Below are positions 38,219 through 47,954 of a stretch of 64,000 bases of DNA, piece by piece. The stretch lies in NCBI GenBank assembly GCA_023101725.1, contig JALJCO010003062.1:558001-622000 (forward strand). Direction: 5' to 3'. The stretch comes from Atherinomorus stipes (Eukaryota > Chordata > Actinopteri > Atheriniformes > Atherinidae). A model generated the notes under the pieces. It was not told the origin of the DNA. It ran no database searches and saw nothing but the letters and a program-made list of their open reading frames with translations. The translations under genes and the position numbers were made by a program. The number at the start of each line of letters is the position of its first letter. Position 1 is the stretch's first letter.

Positions 38219-39020
38219 CTCTCAACAATTTAAGAAACTTGCATATTGATAGAATTACAAAAGCAGAAAACCGGGAATGATTCGAGGTTGATGTAGTTCT
38301 TCCAAAGTTCACAGATCTAAATGAATGTGTAAAAATGTGTATTTGATGCAATGGATGTATAAAATGAATTGTGCTGGACAATCACCAACTGCCTGGCTTA
38401 AAAAAAATAAGTAAAATAGAATAATAAAAGCAAAAGCTTACTTCTCAGGTGTTTCTTTCTTAAACTCAACATATATATTTATTGATTGTTGACTCTTTAG
38501 GGACACACAGCTGGGTGAAAGACACTCTGGTTTTGAGGGAGACCTGGCAGGAAAACAACAGTGATGCATGTAAATGTGAATTCAAGTTCTGGTTTTTTTT
38601 TGTTTGTTTTGTTTTTTTTTAATGACAAAAAATTGATAAAACATCTGTAAAACATTTTAGCTCATGCAGCACCCTGTTCTTTTATTATTAAATTCTAAAG
38701 ACTTCTTCTCTCTCCTTACTTCAGGATTACTGAAATCAGGAGGATCATCCAATGAGACTTTCCTTGCAGACTCTAAGCTGCGCTCAGTTTTAGGTAAAGG
38801 TTCAGAAGATCGTGGTTTGTGCAGCTGCTCTGAACTTTAACACAACGCAGACAGAATATACTGTTATTGATTGGGCAGATTTGAAAAGAGAGCTTTTTCA
38901 TGGAACAATTATAAAGAGCTGTTCATCTCACCTGTGAGCTTTTTTCTGTCTCTCATCTTCCCCAGGTAAAGTGGCTTTAGCGGGATGGACTCTGTCTTTT
39001 CTCTCCTCAGACTGACTCAT
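26219..39020 (-). CDS. NLR gene 1: FISNA-NACHT-LRR-B30.2 (NLRC3-like), possibly defective at the 5' end
   Basis: Exons in transcription order on the minus strand: 38932..39020 (start), 38720..38834, 38442..38543, 36799..36918 (N-terminal cassettes), 34580..34799, 32680..34459 (FISNA-NACHT), 32425..32592, 29711..29884, 29371..29544 (LRRs), 27854..27900 (linker), 26219..26799 (PRY-SPRY, stop). The family comprises cytosolic innate-immune NTPases thought to sense microbial or danger signals; no ligand can be assigned. Phases agree from 34799 to the stop. They do not agree between 36799 (phase 2) and 34799 (phase 0), because the small exon that bridges them in NLR gene 2 is not visible here. The gene may be a recent pseudogene, may use another start, or the exon may be too diverged for me to see. 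Confidence 0.8.
27350..27563. mobile_element. hAT-like element end
   Basis: Repeated TATCGGTATCGG/TATCGGATATTGG words end in CAAACATCCCTAG, the mirror of the TAGGGATG-type hAT terminus. The other end was not found. Confidence 0.5.
27854..27900 (-). CDS. NLR gene 1: linker exon before B30.2
   Basis: The 47-nt exon lies between CTCTTTTCAG and GTAAGTGG on the minus strand. It encodes [16 protein letters not shown], the conserved linker that joins the LRRs to the PRY-SPRY domain in teleost NLRs and fish TRIM-like proteins. It enters in phase 2 and leaves in phase 1, matching its neighbours. NLR gene 2 has a 47-nt counterpart at 54167..54213. Confidence 0.9.
28072..28095. repeat. Poly-A run
   Basis: 24 consecutive A, within the intron of NLR gene 1 in plus orientation; possibly a retroposon tail. 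Confidence 0.8.
29060..29166 (-). mobile_element. tRNA-derived SINE (partial)
   Basis: Read on the minus strand it has the tRNA-like head GTGGTGCAGTGGTTGACAGT (box A region) and GGGGTTCAAACC (box B), followed by a body containing GGAGTTTGTATGTTTTCTCC and TTGCATGCAG, the arrangement of common teleost tRNA-SINEs. Confidence 0.75.
29255..29330 (-). pseudogene. Degenerate extra LRR exon of NLR gene 1
   Basis: The minus strand reads RYNHPGEST followed by [16 protein letters not shown], clearly the second half of an LRR exon of this family. The donor has decayed: the expected ..CTG AG/GT reads ..TTT GG/AT. The first half is lost, so the repeat is unlikely to be spliced in. Confidence 0.75.
29371..29544 (-). 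CDS. NLR gene 1: LRR exon (third)
   Basis: The 174-nt phase 2-2 exon encodes 58 residues including [35 protein letters not shown] and CCKLETLR, the ribonuclease-inhibitor-type LRR pattern of NLRs. Minus-strand acceptor TATAG and donor GTGTGG flank it. Confidence 0.93.
29711..29884 (-). CDS. NLR gene 1: LRR exon (second)
   Basis: 174 nt, phase 2-2, 58 residues. [37 protein letters not shown] and [10 protein letters not shown] give one full leucine-rich repeat unit pair. Acceptor CTCTTCAG and donor GTAAGA on the minus strand. Confidence 0.94.
30239..30964. mobile_element. TTAA-flanked MITE
   Basis: Ends AGCAGAACTCAGTAAC and GTTACTGAGTTTCCCCT are inverted, with TTAA on both sides (30235-30238 and 30965-30968). 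About 726 bp, no transposase. It sits in an intron of NLR gene 1. A partial relative is near 25672-25940. Confidence 0.75.
30970..32130. other. Intron of NLR gene 1, nothing recognised
   Basis: No exon-like block with matching phase and no clear repeat termini. Confidence 0.4.
32135..32215 (+). mobile_element. LINE 3' tail remnant
   Basis: GTAAAGTGCCCTGAGACGAC, then TTGTGAATTGGTGTTATACAA and AATTGAAAC match the 3' end of fish L2-type LINEs. Confidence 0.6.
32425..32592 (-). CDS. NLR gene 1: LRR exon (first)
   Basis: 168 nt, phase 2-2, 56 residues: [42 protein letters not shown]. Two residues shorter than the other LRR exons. Acceptor TTGTTTCAG and donor GTGAGA on the minus strand. Confidence 0.93.
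32680..34459 (-). CDS. NLR gene 1: FISNA-NACHT exon
   Basis: A single open exon of 1780 nt. It begins with the fish-specific NACHT-associated (FISNA) segment ([32 protein letters not shown], first 75 or so residues). NACHT follows with Walker A GVAGIGKT at residues about 93-100, Walker [11 protein letters not shown] at about 165-174 and the sensor region [14 protein letters not shown]. The helical NOD2-associated part contains [17 protein letters not shown]. The exon enters in phase 1 and leaves in phase 2 through CT/GTAAGT. All nucleotide-binding motifs are intact, so ATP binding and oligomerisation are plausible for the protein if it is made. Confidence 0.96.
34580..34799 (-). CDS. NLR gene 1: pre-FISNA helical exon
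   Basis: Acceptor CTATTCCAG and donor GTAAGC on the minus strand. The 220-nt exon starts in phase 0 and encodes [20 protein letters not shown], an acidic stretch ([18 protein letters not shown]) and a helix ending [10 protein letters not shown]. The same layout occurs in NLR gene 2 at 58570..58795. This helical module precedes FISNA in teleost NLRs; its function is not established. Confidence 0.9.
34873..35602. mobile_element. hAT non-autonomous element with perfect 8-bp target duplication
   Basis: Ends TAGGGATGCACCGAT and ATCGGTGCATCCCTA are perfect 15-bp inverted repeats with subterminal GGCCGATACCGAT words. Both sides carry ATTGGCGA (34865-34872 and 35603-35610). It is about 730 bp, has an internal (AT)n tract, lies in an intron of NLR gene 1 and appears young. 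Confidence 0.92.
35419..35481. repeat. (AT)n microsatellite inside the hAT element
   Basis: About 62 bp of uninterrupted AT. Confidence 0.95.
36060..36180. mobile_element. hAT-like terminus fragment
   Basis: GAATGTCCCGATACCA followed by AAGTACAAGTACGAGTAC and CAATACCGAGTAC is the characteristic end of another teleost hAT family. The far end was not found. Confidence 0.45.
36799..36918 (-). CDS. NLR gene 1: N-terminal cassette exon C (next to Tc1)
   Basis: 120 nt, phase 2-2. Encodes [12 protein letters not shown], then [20 protein letters not shown]. The donor GTGAGA is canonical. The acceptor AG is at 36919-36920, and the Tc1 target TA is at 36920-36921, so the sequence upstream of TAG is now transposon. 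It is a close duplicate of the cassette at 38720..38834. Confidence 0.75.
36922..38134 (+). mobile_element. Tc1-like transposon inserted in NLR gene 1
   Basis: Inverted ends CACACACTGGCCACTTTAAT and TAAAGTGGCCGGTGAGTG are flanked by TA on both sides. The transposase starts at 37069 ([20 protein letters not shown]), with a helix-turn-helix including [19 protein letters not shown]. The reading frame breaks near 37440, continues in pieces past 37500, and the C-terminal part is readable at 37927-38139 ([20 protein letters not shown]). The transposase is a pseudogene. Confidence 0.93.
38178..38222. repeat. (TTTC)n microsatellite
   Basis: About eleven TTTC units. Confidence 0.95.
38442..38543 (-). 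CDS. NLR gene 1: N-terminal cassette exon B
   Basis: 102 nt, phase 2-2, between CTGCCAG and GTAAGC on the minus strand. Encodes [20 protein letters not shown] followed by [14 protein letters not shown], matching the short SCVSMKSD-type peptide repeated at the N-terminus of many teleost NLRC3-like proteins. Confidence 0.8.
38720..38834 (-). CDS. NLR gene 1: N-terminal cassette exon A (donor altered)
   Basis: Encodes [20 protein letters not shown] and [10 protein letters not shown] after acceptor TTAAAG. By comparison with its duplicate at 36799..36918 the exon should extend to 38715 and end AAG/GT, but here that position reads AAG/GA. The only GT is five bases upstream (GAA/GTAAGG), which would change the phase. 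The exon is probably skipped, or it disrupts the frame when used. Confidence 0.6.
38932..39020 (-). CDS. NLR gene 1: start exon
   Basis: On the minus strand an ATG at 39020-39018 opens [20 protein letters not shown] and EDERQKKAH, with donor GTGAGA following in phase 2. This is the typical first coding exon of teleost NLRC3-like genes (MSxSxERxxxVxPxKxTLxGE). Confidence 0.8.
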
Positions 39021-40439
39021 TGCAGCTCCTACTGTATGTCTTCACCTGAACAAGACATCCTGTTGGGAGACATCGCTGATTATTCTCCTTATTGGACTCG
39101 CATGACAAGCACACTGAGCTCCAACTGGAGGACAACTGTTGCTTTGCACTCTTTACTCAGCTCAAACACTTTTCCTGAATGAGCTGTTACCTCAAAAAAT
39201 TACGCTGAATTCATTTTCTATTCCCAGAGGTTTTTCTTCCTTCATCTGTAGAAAAAGCACAGAGAAACTTCAGAGGTTACTTGAGGTTATCTGTTCTCTT
39301 AATGATAGTTTTTTTATGACTAAAAGTGACATACTAATGTTGGTAATAATAAAGACATGTCTGCAAATTTATTTATTTATTTATAATAATAATAACAATA
39401 ATAATAATAATAATGCTTTATTGCAGGTCCAAGAGGAAGGTCCATATTCGAAATGTACTAAAAGAAAAGAAAAAATACATAAATACATAAGACATAGTAC
39501 GTAAAAATACATAGTACATAAAAACAGAAATGTAAAACATGGTGTGCTGCATTAAAAAGAAACAAGTTCATGTTCCAGTGTCTGCACATGCAAGATTTGT
39601 ATCTTGTGTGACTTTTCTCTGGTTTTGTTAAGGCCACTATGACGTTATATTTAGACATGACTAGTTGACACTTACAGTAAATATTATGTACATAAGATTT
39701 CTTACAAGTGCTTTAATCGTAGGCAATCTAAGATTGACATGCAGTTGGCTGGCACTATGCCATCACAGCACATGCAAAAGCAGCCTAAGAGCATCATTAT
39801 ATGCGGCATTAAAGTGCTGATGACACATTATTGACATGTTTTGCCTTTTATAGACCAATACGTTCTTACAGGATTTCTTCAGCTATCAGATCTCTTCCAT
39901 CTCCTTCCAAAGATGCATCCTTCCCTCCATCCTCATCTTTATAAAAGGGAACTATTTAAAACTCGACTGGAACCATATAAGTTGTTATCTTCTCTTTTTT
40001 AAAGGCTTATTATTTGCCGTGGCTAACCGCTAGCCACGAGCTACATCGTTAGCCGGTTAGCCCCAAGCTAACGCAGGGAAGAAGTTTCTTCCTCTGTCAA
40101 GCCTGACTCTATGTGAAACCGGTACATCTCCTTGGGTCCGCTTGTGCTGTTCTGGGTCTGCTCCTGACAGTTCTGAGTCCGTTCGGTGTGCCAAGGCTTG
40201 CAGGCTTCTAGCTGAACCGAGTGGACTTGAAGCTGGGAGACAGATTGTAGGCAGCTGACTACAGTTCTAGTCCGGTTCTAGCTTGTAAAATGTGATGCCC
40301 CCAAATTCCTCAGCATCATCACACTATTCTGAACTGGCTGATGATCCCACCACACAAACCAGTTCCAATCTAGCTGTTGTGGAGCCATCTACCAGGTTTT
40401 CCACGGCTTTGATTAAACATGTATTTATCAAAAAACATT

Positions 40440-41095
40440 TATCTGCAACAAACTTGGGGAAAACCAATACAGAATCCTTCACAGACTACAGCTTACTCCA
40501 GAGTTTATGCATAAACTTCACCCTCAACATTCACCTATTTGTATAAAATGCAATACAAGTGTGGGTGACTATTATCATTGTATTTGGGGGTGTGCATTGA
40601 TCAACAAGTTTTGGAAGAACGTTGCCTCAGAACTCTGCTGTATTTTTCATGAAAGAATTCCTATGGACCCTAAGCTGTTTCTTTTTGGTTTATCTGTGCA
40701 TGGGCTGTCCCTGATACCTGAGCAGATGATGTTACTACGCAAACTTTTACAACTGGCAAGATGTTGTATTCTGTTACAATGGATCCAGGGACAGCCCCCT
40801 TCTGTTACACAATGCTACAGAGAGGCGTTTAGGGTCCTTCCAATGGAGCGCCTCAGTGCCCTAATTAAGGGCAATATCGATACCTTTTATAAAATATGGC
40901 AACCCCTTTTGGACTTTTTACCTCAAAACTTAAGTGACATACTTAACAAAGGAGGGTCACATTTTATTTTCAGATATCACCAATGCTAAGTCTGTTGTAT
41001 CTCTGTATGCTCTGTGCTGACCTGTTCTGTTGTTGTTTTGTTTTTCATTTTGTTATTTTGTGTAATAAGTAAATATTCAATAAAATATTATTGAA
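40440..41095 (+). mobile_element. L1-type (Tx1/Swimmer-like) LINE 3' end
   Basis: An ORF at 40507..40986 (160 residues) continues the reading CNKLGENQYRILHRLQLTPE from another frame just upstream, so there is a frameshift near 40485-40510. It carries the C-terminal zinc-knuckle-like motif CIKCNTSVGDYYHCIWGC and NKFWKNVASEL typical of the end of L1-clade ORF2. The element ends in ATTCAATAAAATATTATTG plus a poly-A run at about 41094. It is 5'-truncated, as usual for LINE insertions. Confidence 0.8.
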
Positions 41096-41463
41096 AAAAA
41101 AACATGTATCTATTAATGAGCTGACTCCTTATCTCACTGTCATCACGTCATGAAGGCTAGGTTCACTAGCGAAAAAGCTATTTGCTCTTAGCCGCACCTC
41201 TTAAACATTTAGGTTGTGTCATCAGTACTTTAAGTCTAGTCATAGATTTCACACGGTAACTGCCCCACAGTTGAGCAGTGTACAGTGGCGTGCAATATGC
41301 TCTAAACAGTGAGGCTTTGACAGCTGGGGAACACATAAAATGTATAAATAAAATCTATTTATTCATTTATTTGTTTGTCTTTTAGGTCTATTGACTTCCA
41401 TTGTAATCTTACTGGAAAAATTGAGTACTAATAAAATCTTTTAGGCTTTTTCGTGGTATTTGA

Positions 41464-41992
41464 AGGGATACTGTGTAACCTTTGGCCACTAGGGGGCACT
41501 AAACCTGTAACCTTTCATGGCAAAATTAATTAGCCTCCATCCGTGTTTTGGAATCGTGTTTGTGGACCACTCTGAACAGCAGAGAACAAGACATCCTGGG
41601 ATTTTACCGAAAATAAAGGCACAAGCCTATACTGCAACATTCTGCAGCTCATCGGGCGATTATTGCCATTGTTTTGAAAAAATGCTAAAAAAAAAAATAA
41701 ATAAAAAAATGTTGCATTTGCATAACAGGCAAAGATCCAACTTATCAATCTAAAACGAAGGCAAACAGAGGGAGGGTTTTGCGTCCAGTGCTCTTTCATC
41801 AGACTCCGACAAGTGAATACCTTCCAAGGTCTACATGTGTCTTTCCTCTGCATCAATCCCTTCCCTGCCTTCACTTTCTGGCCTCCTCAGACACCATTTT
41901 CATCATCTTGCTTTGTTCAGCCTTGACAAAATTTCGAGAAAAAGGAGCTCATAGTAGTCTAATATGTAGGTCAAAAGTTACACAGTATCCCT
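41464..41992. mobile_element. TTAA-type MITE
   Basis: Ends AGGGATACTGTGTAAC and GTTACACAGTATCCCT (the right preceded by CAAAA) form a perfect 16-bp inverted repeat. The right flank is TTAA and the left is TTGA, one base different. About 529 bp, no transposase. Confidence 0.75.
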
Positions 41993-43480
41993 TTAAATTC
42001 AGTTGGGAAAAACAACACTGTAAGAAACATTGGAGCAATTAAACTTCTTATTTTTCCTTCTGGAAAAACAATATGAGCCCAATATGCTGAGCATGCCATT
42101 ATCTTGCAGTATAAGCATTTACCTGTATCTTGTCATTTATGGGTGTGTTTATAGGCTGGAGGCTAACCTCCAGCTCTTCTTAGCCAAAGCATGTGGTCTT
42201 ACTGGTTACACTGGCTGAACCAGAATGAACCGTGAACTTGCTGAAGAGAAAGTCAGGATGTGTACTCATCTGCCAAATACTTCCAAAACACAAGTGTTGC
42301 TTACAAAATAATCCACTATTGCCCAAACACACACACATATGCTGACACAACATTACACACAACAACTTTATCTATCTTGTCTGACCAGTTTGAGCTGTTT
42401 TGAGTTGTTTTCACGGGATGAACTGTCCAAACTCTTCATACCAGACAACGGAAGGCTCAACAGAAGTAGACAGAAAATAGCACAAATAATAATAATGCTC
42501 TTGCATTTCAGTCACTTAAATTGAAACAAGGTCATTGCAATACAAACATCAGAAACAACAATGAAAATGCAAACAGAGAAGATTTGCCAAGCCGAGGAGC
42601 TCAAATGGGTAATTGTCTCTTAGCTTTACAAAAAAAAAAGAAAAAAAAAAGGAGTGAAACAGCTGTAGGGGGGAAAAAAGAGTCATCTGATTTAACAGTG
42701 TTAAATCAGACTTTTGACTGTGACAGAGCGGCAACATGGTGGAAGTGGAGCATTCTTTGATTTTTTTTCTTTTTGTTTTTTTATCTGTAATCATGGAATG
42801 ATTTTGTCATTTTTATGGGTGTTTTCCTTCTTTTAAACACTTGGAAACTCCCAGTTATTTTTAATTCATTTCGACGTTTAGCAGAATGTGGTCACTCAGT
42901 TTACTGAAAACCAAATTCTGTTTATATACAAAAAAAGATTAACAGAATCATCCTGCATAACATCACACCATGTTTTAGATCAAAATGAGTTCAAACTTAA
43001 AAATAACTCAATTAAAGAAAAAAGTCACCCAGAAGGAAACACAACTCTAGAAATATTAAAATGACCTTTTTCATAAAAACATACTTAGACTCATGAAACT
43101 CCAGACAAAGTTATGAGACTTTAAAAGGATGCTAAATTATTGATATCAAATAAAACAAACTTACAGTTGATTAACATAATCCAGAGCGTTGAAGTTAAAA
43201 TTCAACACCTCCACTGACGAGGAGGAAATGTCTTTCCCAGGTGAGTTGCTGCTGGAAAGGACACATGGCTCCGCCTCCAACAGGTGCACTCAGGGGAGGC
43301 AGCAATGAAGGATTTCCACAGGGCTTAATTTGAGCAGGAACCTATCGGAAGGCGATCCGGCCCCTCCGACTTTGGATCCGGAAACTGTTTTAATGGATCC
43401 ACCACCCCGTGTCAATATCTAGCACTAGGACTCCCAGAACTCTATCATTACTTGAACTCCCAAGGCCATCAATTCAATAA

Positions 43481-43693
43481 CTGCAGTTACAATGACCGAT
43501 AAGGATGCCGCCATATATCCAATCCATACAAGAAGTCTTCAGCGGAATTTAGTTAAACACTGCCAGTGTCTATCTGCAGCCTGCAAACAGATGCATATAG
43601 TGGAGTTGGGTGGTTAGGAGAAGGGTCAGGGTTAGGGTTCTGATTGGAACTTGAGGTGTGGATTGGATGTATGGCGACGTACCGTGACTGCAG
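43481..43693. repeat. Imperfect inverted repeat
   Basis: CTGCAGTTACAATGACCGAT and GATGCCGCCATATATCCAATC on the left mirror GATTGGATGTATGGCGACG and CGTGACTGCAG on the right. A single right-type end recurs at 48898-48957. Confidence 0.65.
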
Positions 43694-44888
43694 TTTGGTC
43701 CCTCTCCGTCAGTTTGATGGCTGGCATTCTGAATGCCAGGGTGGTGATGACATCACATTCCATTGGCCAGAAGGCTAAATGTATTCCCCCATGTTTAGAT
43801 TATTATTTTGACAAGGATTAATAATAGTTTTTGATCAATAACGTATTGTTTTATTGGTATTTGTAAATACTGTAGTATTGACAAACAACAGAGTAGTAGG
43901 TGCTTTTATAAAAAAAAAAAATTAAAAAAAAATATTTATTTGGCAGATCATTTGTTTGTAGTTGAACTTCTTATGCCAAAAATATTAAGACAAAAATAAA
44001 AACAAAAATTGTTATTTTTTACAAACATTTGAAAAAAAAAAGAACGGCTTGTGTTACGGGTTATCATTATGTGGGCTATAATTGTGATTTTATTTATTTA
44101 TTTATTTATTTTACATAGTTTCACAAAGGAAGGGAAGCCTATTTATCATAGCCCGAAATTGTAAAATCCTAAGGCTTTACCTTGAAATAATGTGTCACCT
44201 CCTGTCTGATTACGGGACAACTCACTTTCTGACTCGCTGTCACTGGAACTGACGACTGACCAAGAGTCGTCGGACTCCCCCTTGCCTCCAGAATAACTCA
44301 TCAAGATTTAGAAGTATTTCCAATTCCTTTTGAACAAAAAAAATCTCCTTTTCAAAGCCATTTGTATGGTGCTAGCGGTCTTCATGCAGACAGCATCTAC
44401 AGTGTCGGTTTCAAGGGAATGCTTGTGCATATTTTCAAATGCGGGAAAAAATGCAATGAAAATAATAGGGCGTCAAAATAGCAGCTGTGGTAGTTAGGGG
44501 TAGAAATGCTTACATCTTTTTTTTACTTTGTTATTATTCAAAACCAAATACATAGGACTAAACAAGACAGATTTACTTTGTCTTGTCAATTTGACTTTCA
44601 AAACCGTCAAATTGACTGCTCAGGGAGTTCTAGTGTATACATAAAAATGTCACTAAAACATAAATAAATAAATAAATAAATTAGGGCTGTCAGGTGATTT
44701 AAAAAATCGATCTAATTAATTACAGGATTTGTAATTAATTGTGATTAATTTAATTAATCACATTTTAATCTCATACCTGCTAAAGCAGTCGTGGGGAACA
44801 ATGATCCTCAAGGGCCGCAGTCCTGGATAATTTTTTTTTCAATCTGGACCTCATTTCTAGGAGTGTACGTGCATTTACTCGCCGGTAA

Positions 44889-45388
44889 AGTTTCTGCATC
44901 ACTGAGTCCTTCGAAAGATATAACGTTGAGTTGCCCTTTGGCGTACATCCAGTAATAATGGCGGAGATGGGGCAGTCACAATATAAGACATTATCTGCAG
45001 CAAAACTCTTTGATTTTTGCCAATAATTAAAGTAAAATGAAGGAACGAACAACTGAGTACTATTGTCCTGTGAGTCCTGATTTAGCTTTCCGTTAGTTAT
45101 CAGGGTGATCTACACACTTTTCAGGGCCGCGCATTCACGATGTGTGCTTCCGTAGTGCTACAGCTGAGAGGAGTAGTCTGACAACAACAAAAACAATTTG
45201 CGAAACTCTCAACTCACAGAACAATAGTACTCATTTGTTCGTTCATTCTACTTAAAGCATTGATGAAATCAAGGAGTTTTTGCGGCAAATAATGTCTTAT
45301 GGAGTGGCTGCCCCATCTCCGCCATTTTACAGGATGCACACCGAAGGGCAACTCAATGTAATATCTTCAAAGCGATGCATGAAACTAC
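44889..45388. mobile_element. Long hairpin (foldback) element
   Basis: Arms of about 190 bp are inverted copies. The left has TTGAGTTGCCCTTTGGCGTA, ATGGCGGAGATGGGGCAG and GAACGAACAACTGAGTACTA; the right has AGTACTCATTTGTTCGTTC, CTGCCCCATCTCCGCCAT and CGAAGGGCAACTCAA. The loop spans about 45085-45205. Flanking duplications were not resolved. It shares inner arms with the MITE at 7693-7932. Confidence 0.8.
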
Positions 45389-45699
45389 AGCGAGCTGTTT
45401 TGTTGCAAAAGAGCTGTTAAATACAGTGAAAACAACACACATCTCTAGAATCACATGAAAACCACGCAGTAGAAAACCCTGCAGAAAAGGAAGAGAGACA
45501 TCCTCTATTCCCTGGCCTCAACAGACCCTCGACCCAGAGACAGAAGTCACTGGCAGAGGCCTTTCAGTATGGCAGCAGAATATCTACGTAGATAAGAGTG
45601 GTCATCTTCAGCATCGGTTCATATTCAATTTCAAAGTGCATGTTACTTAAGTGAATGTTACTGGAGCCAAGTCAAAAAAATGTAATTAGGATATTGAAA

Positions 45700-47940
45700 T
45701 AATCTAGTACATTTACTCCATCGAAAAGTGTTATCTAAGATAAGACTACATGAGATAAAGCTTTGATTGTTCCAAAACAGGGAAATTTATATATTTAAAG
45801 CAACAAGCAAGTGCACACAGTGCAAACAAAATTACATAAGGATGAAAAGATCTAATATCATAAGAGGGCTAGAAAAAAATAGATTGATTTTCTGAAATTG
45901 AAACAAATATATTAAATATGATACAGTTCAGACTTGATTGCATATACTGTAAGAACCCTTTTGTGTTACATATGAAATAAATACAGAGTGATTACATACA
46001 GGGTAAAGACTTACTATATTATTATTTCCCTTAGCCGTTTCCCTAACAGCTGAGTTTGGCAAAATTCTATAGGTCTTTTGGATCCTTTGGATCTATGAAG
46101 CTTAAATATGAAAAAGTATCGGTATTGGTATCGATATCGGCAGTACTCGCTCTGTATTTACTTGGTTTCGGATTGATACCAAAATTCCTGGTACCGCATA
46201 GCTCTTGCGAGATGCTTCACACAAATTTAATTGTATATTGTACCAGTATGATGATATCAAGTTGATCTCAAGTAAAGTAATTATTAACTCAAAGTTGTTC
46301 TTACTCTATAGCAGGTAATTATGTTAGATGGGTTTTAGCTAAAACTATTTTCAGACCACAGGCGTCTGTCACGGTACAGCAGCTGCTGGATAGTAGGCAT
46401 TAAATACAGGAATAAAACAAACAAGATGTGAGCAGTCACATGACACTACCAACATTGTTTAAAAATCACTCATTTGTGAATTATCTCTAATTTATTGAAG
46501 AAGTGAACTGCATTGTGGGAAACCTGCTCCCTCACCATCACTAATTTCCCTGGACTCATTTTAATTGCACTGATTTAACTTAGGTAAGTTATCTACCATT
46601 TTGCCTTCCAAAGTTCGTAGAACTTATTTAAGATTGGTATTACTAACAACTAAGTTAGAATTAAATTATACCTGTTAGAAACATTCTATTAAAACCAATA
46701 ATACATTTTATAGTGTAGCATAATACCTCAATACTTTATTTTCTCTGTTTTTAGAATATATAGGCTATTATTGCCTAGCAATCATTATGGGCAAAGCAAA
46801 GTGATTATACTGTAGAGGGAAACCTTTTTCGTTGCTGTGCCTATGACAATAAACTTGATTTTGAATTTGTTTTAAGGATTTCTATTTGACCTTAGCCTGC
46901 CTTCCACTCTAATTTTTACAATTTATTCATTTTCCCACATCATGTTATTTGTTTTTAATTGGTTTATGCTGCACTCCCTTTTTGTGTTTTGAGACAGCAA
47001 GTGAGGCACCTGAAGATTAGTTTATCTTCATTACTTATTTGAACATACAGTTATGCCCTATTTTACCGATGGAAACTTCAGGAAACTATCAGCACCGAAT
47101 TTCAACTTCCCACAAACAAAAGTAACAATGATACATAAACATTACTTCACGTGAGCTGTGAATTCAAGTAAAATGAAAATGCCATAAGTTCTGTTATCAG
47201 TGATGAGCTCATTGAGTGATACAGACTGATCAGAAATAAACAAACTTCATTGCCCTCCAGTGGCAACTTTAATTCATTACACACAACAACACTGTGAAGG
47301 GTGGACTGAAAATTCACACCATGATTCAACCATAATTCAACAATTTTAATTATATTCAAAAGATTAAAACATTTGGAAAAATCTTGTAAATCATTGCCAA
47401 ATTATGTTGATGTTTGAAAGCTTGTATGAATAATAAAAAAAAAAACAGTTTGTTCAATCAAAACTGGTTTAAACCCATTATTAAAATAAAAATGATAGAT
47501 GAATACAACATAACATTACTTGTAAGTATCCATCATGACTTTCTATGACCCATTCAAGATTTTGTCCACTTCCTCTATTTTCACATGATAAAGTGAGTCA
47601 GTTTCACTTCTATTTTGTGTCACGTCTGTCCTGTAAAAAGCTTTTTTTTGTCTCATAAAGATTCTGCCCTTTTGATGTCATCAGAACTTTAAATAGCAAA
47701 TTCCTCTTTTTTCATGTTATTTAAATGCCTTTGAGTGTGAAGGACATAAACAAGGTGGGTATTTCCGTTGTTACTGCAAAATGGGAATTTAGCTATCTCC
47801 CTTGTCAATTTTTCACTTCACATTAAAAAGTTATTTTTTATTTAGTAACGCATTTCACTCTTCCACATAGTGATATAAGATATATACTGTATCTTATTGA
47901 CTTTGAAAAGACAAAGACATTGCCAAGAAATCCTAGATAC
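45700..47940. other. Intergenic between the two NLR genes, no gene recognised
   Basis: AT-rich. A short block near 46105-46195 (TATCGGTATTGGTATCGATATCGG, ..TGGTACCGCA) is an hAT-like remnant. No NLR exon or other coding block was found. Confidence 0.5.
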
Positions 47941-47954
47941 AGAACAAAGACTTA

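Noticed and set aside
39139..39504. 121-codon ORF with an Asn run
   Set aside because: The Asn run is a translated AAT repeat; there is no family resemblance.
41284..41300. CAGTGGCGTGCA, like the hAT end at 61519
   Set aside because: No matching opposite end or 8-bp duplication nearby; probably a solo remnant or chance.
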